From: Lentzea sp. NEAU-D7
GTDB taxonomy: Bacteria; Actinomycetota; Actinomycetes; Mycobacteriales; Pseudonocardiaceae
Length of the DNA: 64,000 nucleotides
NCBI RefSeq assembly: GCF_026242055.1
Contig: NZ_JAPJDL010000019.1
Location: forward strand, 1 to 64,000
Reading direction: 5' to 3'
Position numbers and translations under genes: made by a program. The notes beneath the pieces were generated by a model. It was not told the origin of the DNA, ran no database searches, and saw only the letters and a program-made list of their open reading frames with translations. Below are positions 35,730-42,877 of this stretch, in pieces; within the stretch, counting starts at the first letter, position 1, and every line of letters begins with the position of its first letter.

Positions 35730-37301
35730 ATGTTCCGTCGGTCTGTTTCGTTTGGAGCCCTGCTGCTCGCGTTGCAGGTGGTCATCGTGCTGATGACGAC
35801 CTGCGCCGCCGGGCTGTTCGCCGCCAAACTGCAGAGCGACCGGATCAGAGACTCCTACAAGGACCGGATGTTGTCCGTCGCGGAAAGCGTGGCGCGGCTA
35901 CCGACGGTGATCGAGGCGTTCGATTCCGTTGACCCGCCCGCGACGGTCCAGCCGCTGGCCGAACTGATCCGCAAGGCGTCCAACGTGACTTACGTGGTGG
36001 TCACCGACTACAACGGAGTCCGCTACGCCCACCCCGACCCGAAGCGCATCGGCGAGCGCGTGTCGACCGACCCGACCAGCGCGTTGTCCGGTGAGGTCTT
36101 CGTCGGCACGGAGACGGGCACGCTCGGCACGTCGCTCCGCGCGAAGGTGCCGGTGCGGGCGGCGGACGGGCGCATCATCGGCATGGCGTCGGTCGGCATC
36201 TTGGAGAGCCAGCTCTCGGCCGACCTCGCCGAGGACCTGCCGGAGCTGATCGGCTGGCTGGCGGCGGCCGCGCTGGTCGGCGTGCTCGGGGCCGCGTTGA
36301 TCACGCAGCACGTGCGGCGGCGGACGTTCCGGCTCGAACCGGCCGAGATCGCGCAGCTGCTCGAGACCAGGGACGCGATGCTGCACGGCATCCGCGAAGG
36401 CGTGGTCGCCGTGGACGACCAGGAGCGGCTGGCACTGGTCAACGACGAGGCGCTGCGGTTGCTGGGCCTGGACGAGAACCCGAGCGGACGCCCGGCGGCC
36501 GAGGTGCTCGACGACGGTCTGCTGGACCTCGCCCGTGGTGACGACGACGTCGCGGACCGGCTCGTCCTCGCGGGGGAACGGGTTCTGGTCGCGAACCGGA
36601 TGACGGCCAAGACGAACGAACGCGCCGTCGGCGTCGTGCTGACGTTGCGCGACCGGACGGAGCTGCACGACGCGTTGCGCGAGCTCGACGGCCAGCGCAC
36701 CGTCACGGAGGCGTTGCGCGCACAGGCCCACGAGTTCTCGAACCACCTGCACGTCATCGGCGGTCTGCTGGACCTGGACCGCGGCCCGGACGCCGTCGCC
36801 TACATCGAACGGGTCGGCGGCGCCGGCTCGGTCACTGCTGACATCATCGACGGAGCGAACGCCGATCCCGCCCTGGCGGCGTTGTTGCTGGCAAAATCCT
36901 CCACCGCGCACGAACGAGGTGTGGAGCTCCGGCTCGATCCCGGCAGCTCCGTCGACATTCGTGCGGGCGACGACGCGTTGACCGTGCTGGGAAACCTGGT
37001 CGACAACGCGGTCGACGCCGTGCAGACCGGTGGGACCGTGCGGGTGCTCGTGCGCTCGTCGGTCACCGGGGTGCGGGTGGTCGTGGACGACGACGGGCCA
37101 GGAGTCGCGGAGTCGCAACGCGGTCGCATCTTCGACCTGGGCGTGAGCTCGAAGGACGCCCAGGGCGCGCACGGCAGAGGAATAGGTCTCGCATTGGTGT
37201 CGAGGGTGGTGACCCGCCGCAGCGGCCGGGTCGCGATCACCGACTCGGAACTCGGCGGCGCGTCGTTCGACGTGTGGCTGCCGGAAACGGGGAACCGATG
37301 A
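35730..37301 (+). CDS. citA: CitA/DcuS-type sensor histidine kinase
   Basis: 523 residues. An N-terminal membrane span (residues 8-30), an extracytoplasmic sensor of PAS-like (sCache) fold with SNVTYVVVTDYNGVRYAHP, and a second span near residue 175 come first. A cytoplasmic PAS domain follows, then the kinase core. The phosphorylated His is in RAQAHEFSNHLHVI. The ATP-binding domain has LGNLVDNAVDA and GRGIGLALV. The sensor resembles citrate/dicarboxylate sensors. It overlaps the response-regulator gene by 4 bases and faces tctCBA, so it probably senses the transported carboxylate. Confidence 0.93.
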   Translation: MFRRSVSFGALLLALQVVIVLMTTCAAGLFAAKLQSDRIRDSYKDRMLSVAESVARLPTVIEAFDSVDPPATVQPLAELIRKASNVTYVVVTDYNGVRYAHPDPKRIGERVSTDPTSALSGEVFVGTETGTLGTSLRAKVPVRAADGRIIGMASVGILESQLSADLAEDLPELIGWLAAAALVGVLGAALITQHVRRRTFRLEPAEIAQLLETRDAMLHGIREGVVAVDDQERLALVNDEALRLLGLDENPSGRPAAEVLDDGLLDLARGDDDVADRLVLAGERVLVANRMTAKTNERAVGVVLTLRDRTELHDALRELDGQRTVTEALRAQAHEFSNHLHVIGGLLDLDRGPDAVAYIERVGGAGSVTADIIDGANADPALAALLLAKSSTAHERGVELRLDPGSSVDIRAGDDALTVLGNLVDNAVDAVQTGGTVRVLVRSSVTGVRVVVDDDGPGVAESQRGRIFDLGVSSKDAQGAHGRGIGLALVSRVVTRRSGRVAITDSELGGASFDVWLPETGNR

Positions 37302-37969
37302 GCGTGCGAACGCTCGTGGTCGACGACGACTTCGCCGTGGCGGCGATCCACCGCGGGTTCCTGGAGGCGATGCCCGAGTTCGAGGTGGTCGGCGAGGCCC
37401 ACCGCGGCGGCGAGGCGTTGCGGGCCGTGGAGGCGCTGCGTCCCGACCTGGTGCTGCTCGACATCCACCTGCCGGACATGTCCGGGCTGGAGGTGCTGTC
37501 GCGGCTGCGTGCCCGCGGCGGGCCGCCGGTCGACGTCATCGCGGTGACGGCGGCACGCGAACGGGAGACCGTGCGGCAGGCCATGTCCCGCGGGGTCGAC
37601 AACTACCTCGTCAAGCCGTTCACGCGCACGGCGTTCCTCGACCGGATGCGGGAGTACCTCGCGCAGCGGATCGAGGTGCAGCGGCTGGGGCAGGTGCTGG
37701 ACCAGGACGAGGTCGACTCGCTGATGCACCACCGGCCCCGCACCCCGGCCATGCCGAAGGGACTGTCCGCCGTGACGTTGCGGCTGGTGACGGATGCGTT
37801 GCGGGCCAGCGAGAACGACCTGTCGGCCCAGGAGGTCGGGGACCGTGCGGGGCTGTCCCGCGTGAGTGCCCGCCGCTACCTGGAGCACCTGGTGACGATC
37901 GGCAAGGCGGAGGTGCAGCCCCGGTACGGCATGGCGAACCGCCCGGCGCACGGCTACCGGCTGACCTGA
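37298..37969 (+). CDS. citB: CitB/DcuR-type response regulator
   Basis: 223-residue response regulator. The receiver domain has the acidic pair VVDDDF, the phospho-acceptor Asp in LVLLDIHLPDMSG and the Lys in NYLVKPF. The C-terminal DNA-binding domain contains an HTH in QEVGDRAGLSRVSARRYLEHL, as in CitB/DcuR. It forms a two-component system with the kinase upstream, and likely activates the divergent tctCBA operon, as citAB does for tctCBA in Corynebacterium. Confidence 0.94.
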   Translation: MSVRTLVVDDDFAVAAIHRGFLEAMPEFEVVGEAHRGGEALRAVEALRPDLVLLDIHLPDMSGLEVLSRLRARGGPPVDVIAVTAARERETVRQAMSRGVDNYLVKPFTRTAFLDRMREYLAQRIEVQRLGQVLDQDEVDSLMHHRPRTPAMPKGLSAVTLRLVTDALRASENDLSAQEVGDRAGLSRVSARRYLEHLVTIGKAEVQPRYGMANRPAHGYRLT

Positions 37970-38017
37970 GCGTCCCAGTCGATGCGCACGCCGACCAGGC
38001 GCTTGCCGCTCGACCTT

Positions 38018-38137
38018 ATCCGGCCTCTGTTGTCCGCCAGGACCATGCGCGCTGCTCGACGACCATGTGCAGCGACCCGCAGTTGAACTTGACTGCCCAG
38101 TGTCCTTGAGCTGTTCGCCCAGCTCGTAGGGGTGCAT
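38018..38137 (-). pseudogene. Remnant of a PadR-family regulator gene
   Basis: Reading leftward, one frame begins MHPYELGEQLKDTG, which matches the start of PadR winged-helix proteins. The match then shifts frame to VKFNCGSLHMVVEQ, equivalent to the conserved KLNYGSLYTVVQ of the same family. After that only scraps remain (TTEAG in the same shifted frame). So the N-terminal half of the DNA-binding domain survives with at least one frameshift and the rest is lost. The stretch 37970-38229 has no other gene. Confidence 0.5.
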
Positions 38138-38229
38138 GAGCCCATCGCGCGATGTGCCGGGCCAGCGGACGTCGCTCCGCTTGTGAAGGTTTCGGCGGAA
38201 GATCCAAGACCCGTGGCAGTATCGGTCGC

Positions 38230-38757
38230 ATGAGAACTGGGGGCAGGATTCTCGTCATGATCGCCGTGCTCGCCGGCTTGGCCGCGGGCACAACGGTGTC
38301 GCAGGCGGACGAACCGTCGTGCGAGACAGGTCTGCGGTTCACCGCGAACGGCACCAGCGCGGCGATGGGCCTGCGCCTGATGTCGGTCGAGGTGACGAAC
38401 TGCGGCAGCGAGCCGTTGGAGCTCAACGGGTATCCGCAGGTGAAGGTGCTGGACGCGCAGCACGAGCAGTTGGACGTCGCGATCCTCGAAGGGTCCGGTG
38501 GCATCGCGGCGGTCGACGGGTTCGACGCCGCGCCACAGCCGATCACGGTGCCGCCGGGGGAGAGCGCGAAGAGCGCGTTCCTGTGGCGGAACACCCACGC
38601 GTCCGAGGAACCGCCGCTGGTCGGCAAGCACGTCGACATCGCCGCGGTGGCGGGGGACACGTGGCAGCCGCTGGTGCCGACGTCGCAGCAGGGCAGCATT
38701 TCGATCGATCTGGGCAGCACCGGGCGGATCGGCGTCCAGGCCTGGCACCGCCCGTGA
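38230..38757 (+). CDS. Secreted DUF4232 protein
   Basis: 175 residues. A short basic start and hydrophobic segment (ILVMIAVLAGLAAGTTVSQA) predict a signal peptide. The mature part matches DUF4232, with CETGLRFTANG, VTNCGSEPLELNGYPQV and a C-terminal TWQPLVPTS. Two cysteines probably form a disulfide. The family is common in actinomycete secretomes, with unknown function. The gene overlaps the next one as GTGA. Confidence 0.88.
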   Translation: MRTGGRILVMIAVLAGLAAGTTVSQADEPSCETGLRFTANGTSAAMGLRLMSVEVTNCGSEPLELNGYPQVKVLDAQHEQLDVAILEGSGGIAAVDGFDAAPQPITVPPGESAKSAFLWRNTHASEEPPLVGKHVDIAAVAGDTWQPLVPTSQQGSISIDLGSTGRIGVQAWHRP

Positions 38758-39245
38758 TCGAGCTCCGGCGCGCGACCCCGGACGACGCCGCCGCGGTGGC
38801 CCGGATCTGGTATCCGGGCTGGTGCGACGCGCACCTCGGCAACGTGCCGCGGCGGCTCGTCGACGCGCGGCCGGAGGAGTCCTTCGAGCCACGCGCGCTG
38901 GAGCACGTCGGCGAGACCACGGTCGCGACCGTGAACGGCGAGGTCGCCGGGTTCGTGATGGTCGTCGGTGACGAGGTCGAACAGGTCTACGTCTCGTCAG
39001 ACCACCGCGGATCCGGTGTCGCGCAGGCACTCCTGGCCGCCGCCGAACAGGAGGTGGCGGCGAACGGGCACTCCCGCGCGTGGCTCGCGGTCGTCGCGGG
39101 GAACGTCCGTGCCCGCCGTTTCTACGAGCGGCAGGGCTGGGCCGACGAGGGCTTGTTCGACCACCGGGCGCCGTACCCGGACGGGCCGATCCCGGTCCCG
39201 GCCCACCGCTACACCAAGCCCGTGCGGGGAAATCCGGTCTCCTGA
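38754..39245 (+). CDS. GNAT-family N-acetyltransferase
   Basis: 163-residue GNAT enzyme. The acetyl-CoA loop is DHRGSGVAQALL, and the C-terminal block is GNVRARRFYERQGW. The GTG start overlaps the stop of the DUF4232 gene, so the two are coupled. The acceptor is unknown. The start is supported by VIELRRATPDDAAAVARIW, which is the normal first strand of the fold. Confidence 0.9.
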   Translation: MIELRRATPDDAAAVARIWYPGWCDAHLGNVPRRLVDARPEESFEPRALEHVGETTVATVNGEVAGFVMVVGDEVEQVYVSSDHRGSGVAQALLAAAEQEVAANGHSRAWLAVVAGNVRARRFYERQGWADEGLFDHRAPYPDGPIPVPAHRYTKPVRGNPVS

Positions 39246-39313
39246 CCGGACGCCGTCGTGTCGGGTGTGTTAAATCCTGTGGTGGCGCGGCACTTCCGTG
39301 TTCTCATGGCGTC

Positions 39314-39922
39314 ATGTCGACCACCGCCCTCCTGAGCTTCACGCTCGTCGCGCTGCTGACGGTCATCACGCCGGGCCTCGAGACGCTGCTCGTGCTGCGC
39401 ACGGCCCTGCTGGTCGGCCGCCGCACGGCCATGGGCGTCGTGGTGGGCAGCACGCTGGGCTGCCTGGTGTGGGCGGTCGCGGGTCTGGTCGGGCTGACGG
39501 CGCTGTTGCAGGCGTCCGAACTGGCCTACGACGTCGTGCGCTGGCTCGGCGCGGGCTACCTGGTCTACCTCGGCGTCAAGGCGTTGTGGCAGTCCAGGCG
39601 TCCCGTCGAGGTCGACGAACCCGCGCCCGTGCCGTCGGTGCGCGCGGCCGTGCGGGTCGGCCTGCTGACGAACCTGCTCAACCCGAAGCCGGGCGTCTTC
39701 TACATCTCGTTGCTGCCGCAGTTCCTGCCGGTCGGCCAGCCGGCGTGGGGCGCGGTGCTCGTGGCCATCCACCTCGGCATCGGGCTGGTGTGGTTCCCGA
39801 TCCTGATCACGGCGGCCGGCCGCGCACGTGCTTTCCTGCTGCGGCAACGGCTTCTGCTGGATCGGCTGTCCGCTTCAGCGCTGATCGCGTTCGGCTTGAA
39901 AACGGCGGCGGACGCGCGCTGA
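39314..39922 (+). CDS. LysE/RhtB-family exporter, first of a tandem pair
   Basis: 202-residue membrane exporter with six hydrophobic segments. The family signature TPGLETLLVLRTALLVGRR lies in the first 40 residues, and NLLNPKPGVFYISLLPQF in the middle. It exports amino acids or related compounds by proton exchange. The next gene is a colinear paralogue of identical length. Confidence 0.92.
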   Translation: MSTTALLSFTLVALLTVITPGLETLLVLRTALLVGRRTAMGVVVGSTLGCLVWAVAGLVGLTALLQASELAYDVVRWLGAGYLVYLGVKALWQSRRPVEVDEPAPVPSVRAAVRVGLLTNLLNPKPGVFYISLLPQFLPVGQPAWGAVLVAIHLGIGLVWFPILITAAGRARAFLLRQRLLLDRLSASALIAFGLKTAADAR

Positions 39923-39941
39923 CGTGTGATGTCATGTCCGC

Positions 39942-40550
39942 ATGTCGACCGCCGCACTCCTGAGCTTCTCGCTCGTCGCGCTGCTCACCGTCCTGACGCC
40001 CGGCCTGGACACGGTGATGGTGCTGCGCACGGCGTTGCTGAGCGGCAAGCGCGCGGCGATGGGCGTGGTCCTCGGCATCTCACTCGGGTGCCTGGTCTGG
40101 GCGGTGGCGAGCCTCGCGGGGCTCACCGCACTGCTGCAGGCGTCCGAGCTGGCCTACGACGTCGTCCGCTGGCTCGGCGCCGCCTATCTGATCTACCTGG
40201 GCGCCAAGGCTCTGTGGAACTCACGGAAGTCAGTGTCCCTGGGAGACTCCCGCCCGGTGCCGGGCGCGGGGGCGTCGTTGCGCGTCGGACTGCTGACGAA
40301 CCTGCTCAACCCCAAGGTCGGCGTCTTCTACCTGTCGCTGCTGCCGCAGTTCATGCCCGCCGGTGAGCCCGCGTGGGGCGCGGCGCTCGTCGCCGTCCAC
40401 CTCGGACTGGGCCTCGTGTGGCTGCCGATCCTGGTCGTGGTGGCCGGTCGCGCTCGCGCGTTCCTGTTGCGCCAGCGGGCTTTGCTGGACCGGTTGACGG
40501 CGTCCGTGTTCGTCGCGCTGGGACTGAAGCTGGCGTTCGAGGCGCGCTAA
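39942..40550 (+). CDS. LysE/RhtB-family exporter, second of a tandem pair
   Basis: 202-residue paralogue of the preceding exporter, alignable end to end without gaps and identical at roughly three quarters of positions by eye. The signature TPGLDTVMVLRTALLSGKR and NLLNPKVGVFYLSLLPQF are kept. Differences cluster in the loop after span 3 (RKSVSLGDSRPVPGAG against RRPVEVDEPAPVPSVR), which may alter substrate choice. It converges with the LuxR-type regulator gene, overlapping by 4 bases. Confidence 0.92.
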   Translation: MSTAALLSFSLVALLTVLTPGLDTVMVLRTALLSGKRAAMGVVLGISLGCLVWAVASLAGLTALLQASELAYDVVRWLGAAYLIYLGAKALWNSRKSVSLGDSRPVPGAGASLRVGLLTNLLNPKVGVFYLSLLPQFMPAGEPAWGAALVAVHLGLGLVWLPILVVVAGRARAFLLRQRALLDRLTASVFVALGLKLAFEAR

Positions 40551-42706
40551 CGCTCTCCGGTGACCGAGCGGTGCCAGGCTGCGAGCGCGACCCTGCTCGG
40601 CAGGCCGAGCTTCACCCGGATGTTGACCACGTGCCGGTCCGCGGTGCGCGGTGAGATGAACAGCCGCGTCCCGATCTGCTTCGACGTGAACCCGTCCGCG
40701 ACCAGCCCGGCGATGGTGAACTCCTGCCGGGTCAGCCCGCCGGGCAGCTGCGGCTTCGCCCGGCGGCGCTCGGAGTCCGGCACCGGTTCGAGCGCGAACG
40801 CCATCGCCTGCTCCGGTCGCAGGTCGGCGCCGAGCGTCGAGATCACCTGGTAGTCGTCGCCGAGCGAGCGGCGGACCGTCCGGTCGGCGCGGTCCAGCAG
40901 CCTGTGGAACGGGCTCATGCCGCCGAACGAGATCCGCGAGATCCGTTCCTGCGACCGCAGTGCGCCGAGCAAACGCGCCGCGCGGTCGAACGCTCCGAGT
41001 TCCGCGCAGGCGCAGGCGAGCAGCCACAGGCTGAACGGCACACCCCACGTGTCGCCGAGCGCCAGCTGGATCCGCAACGCCTCGATCACCGGCGGATGCA
41101 CCTGTGCCGGGTCGCCGTGCAGCAGTTCGTAGAGGCCGCGATGCCACAGTCCCCAGGCGTGCGACCAGTTCACGCCGTTGCTCTCGGCCTGCCTGGCGAG
41201 TGCTGTCGTGGCCTTGTCCGCGGATTCGGCGTCCAGCAGGAAGCACGTCGCCATCGCGTGCATCAGCTCGGTGACGTAGACGTCGCCCGGCGACGCGTAC
41301 TGACGGCACAGCTCGACGACGTGCGCGTACAACGGCACGCAGTCCGGTGAACCCTCCACGAAGAAGAGATGCGTGGCCTCGGCGAGAACCAGGTGCACGT
41401 CGGTGGTCGGCAGCCGCGGCAACGCACGTGCCTCGCTCATCAACGGGAACGCCACCGCCGAATCACCACGCACCTGTGCCATGTACGCGCTGTGCGCCAG
41501 CAACGACGTGCGCAGCGGTGCCTCGGTGATCACCTCGCGGGCCGCCGCGAGCATGTCCCACGCCTGCCCGAGCATCCCCGCGAACGACGTGAAGCGCGAC
41601 CGCTGCACGTTCATCGTCACGACCGCGCCGGCCGCGGCCAGTTCGGGCGTCCGGAGCGCGTGCCCGACAGCGGCGCGGATGTTCGGCCACTCCTCCCACA
41701 TGCGGCCCATCCACACCGCCTCGCCGGGCGCGAACCACGAGCGGGCGGCCTCTTCCACGAACTCGCTGTAATGCACGGCATGGCGGCGCAACGGCTCGTC
41801 CGCGTCCGTCAGCAGACGAGCACCGAACTGCGCCACAGCGTTCGGTAATCGATAGCGGGTCTCACCGGTGACGGGGCTCGTCGTCGTCGCCACGATCGAC
41901 CGGAGGACCAACGCGGACAACGGTTCCGGCACGTCCGCGACCGCTCTGGCTGCGGCGAGGTCGAAGTCCGCGCGGAACACCGACAACCGCGCCCACAACC
42001 GCCGTTCCTCGTCCGTGCACCGCCGCGCCACCCACTCGAGCACCTGCTCCAGCGACGCAGGCCGTTGCGGCACTTCGGACAGCACCGCATCGGCTGGTGA
42101 CGCGGCCAGGAGCTCGATCGTGAGCGGCAACCCGTCGACCGCCTGGCACAGCGTCGTGACGTCCGGTGAGCCGGGCGGTAGCGCCGCCCGGTCCAGGTAC
42201 AGCTCCACCGCGTCGTCCAGGCTCAGCGGAGGAACCCGCAGCAACTGCTCGCCGTACACGCCCAGCGGCTCCCGCGAGGTCGAGAGGACCGTCAGCCCCT
42301 CGCAGTCGCGCAACAGGTGGTGCGCAAGGTGCCGGACCGCCTCCAGCAGGTGCTCGCAGCCGTCCAGGACGAGCAGCAAATGCTTGTCGTACAAGGCCTC
42401 CACAAGCCTGCCGAGCCCAGCCGCCGGAGAGTTGTCGACGATCCGGAGCCCGGCCGCGACAGCGCGGGACAGCCCCGCCGGGTCGTGGAGGTCGTCGAGC
42501 CGCACCCGCCACACGCCGTGCTGGAACGCTCCCGCGCGAGCCAGCGCGCGTCCCGTCTCCACGGCGATCCGGGTCTTGCCCGCGCCGCCCGCACCCGCCA
42601 GCGTGACCAGCCGGGACCGGCGCAGGAGTGCCCCGGTTTCGGCGAGCACCGCCCGGCGGCCGATGAACGTCGTGGTCTGGGGAGGCAGATCGCCCCGCAC
42701 GGTCAT
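40547..42706 (-). CDS. LuxR-family regulator with N-terminal ATPase domain
   Basis: 719 residues. An NB-ARC/AAA-type ATPase has Walker A AGAGGAGKTRIA, Walker B LLLVLDGCEHLL and sensor LSTSREPLG. A helical repeat region of about 350 residues follows. A LuxR helix-turn-helix closes the protein (LTRQEFTIAGLVADGFTSKQIGTRLF). ATG 42706 is chosen because the domain starts PPQTTTFIGRR right after it. A longer frame would run through the upstream inverted-repeat element. Its promoter region is occupied by that element. The target genes are unknown. Confidence 0.9.
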   Translation of the reverse strand: MTVRGDLPPQTTTFIGRRAVLAETGALLRRSRLVTLAGAGGAGKTRIAVETGRALARAGAFQHGVWRVRLDDLHDPAGLSRAVAAGLRIVDNSPAAGLGRLVEALYDKHLLLVLDGCEHLLEAVRHLAHHLLRDCEGLTVLSTSREPLGVYGEQLLRVPPLSLDDAVELYLDRAALPPGSPDVTTLCQAVDGLPLTIELLAASPADAVLSEVPQRPASLEQVLEWVARRCTDEERRLWARLSVFRADFDLAAARAVADVPEPLSALVLRSIVATTTSPVTGETRYRLPNAVAQFGARLLTDADEPLRRHAVHYSEFVEEAARSWFAPGEAVWMGRMWEEWPNIRAAVGHALRTPELAAAGAVVTMNVQRSRFTSFAGMLGQAWDMLAAAREVITEAPLRTSLLAHSAYMAQVRGDSAVAFPLMSEARALPRLPTTDVHLVLAEATHLFFVEGSPDCVPLYAHVVELCRQYASPGDVYVTELMHAMATCFLLDAESADKATTALARQAESNGVNWSHAWGLWHRGLYELLHGDPAQVHPPVIEALRIQLALGDTWGVPFSLWLLACACAELGAFDRAARLLGALRSQERISRISFGGMSPFHRLLDRADRTVRRSLGDDYQVISTLGADLRPEQAMAFALEPVPDSERRRAKPQLPGGLTRQEFTIAGLVADGFTSKQIGTRLFISPRTADRHVVNIRVKLGLPSRVALAAWHRSVTGER

Positions 42707-42720
42707 CGGCGCATCTTCGC

Positions 42721-42877
42721 CTAGTGGCGCGGGAGTGTGATGACGAGCATCACCTCTCCACCCTTTCGGACTAGCGGCGTGACCCGGAAGGTTGGCGAGG
42801 TGATCGGCGTTCAGCAAGGCACCTCGCACCCGTCTGACCGCGAATTCCCCCGGCAACCTTCCGGGCCGCGCCACTAG
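42721..42877. mobile_element. Miniature inverted-repeat element with CTAG ends
   Basis: The sequence CTAG-T-GGCGCGG at 42721 is repeated inverted at the right end (42866-42877). An inner copy starting at 42771 (CTAGCGGCGTGACCCGGAAG) matches the inverted right end (42852-42877) at 22 of 26 bases. The element is therefore 107 bases (inner) or 157 bases (outer) with terminal inverted repeats, no coding capacity, and ends in CTAG. That resembles non-autonomous relatives of elements inserting at TA/CTAG. It lies between the LuxR-type gene start and the MprF-like gene, and its last CTAG supplies the stop codon of the latter. Confidence 0.55.
42737..42753. promoter_or_regulatory. Inverted repeat upstream of the LuxR-type regulator gene
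   Basis: GTGATG-ACGAG-CATCAC is a perfect 6-base inverted repeat about 30 bases before the regulator start codon. It could be an autoregulatory operator, or a structural part of the inverted-repeat element that surrounds it. Confidence 0.35.

Noticed and set aside
42707-42874. N-terminal extension of the LuxR-type regulator through the inverted-repeat region
   Set aside because: The ATPase domain starts right after ATG 42706, and the extension would translate the mobile-like element.
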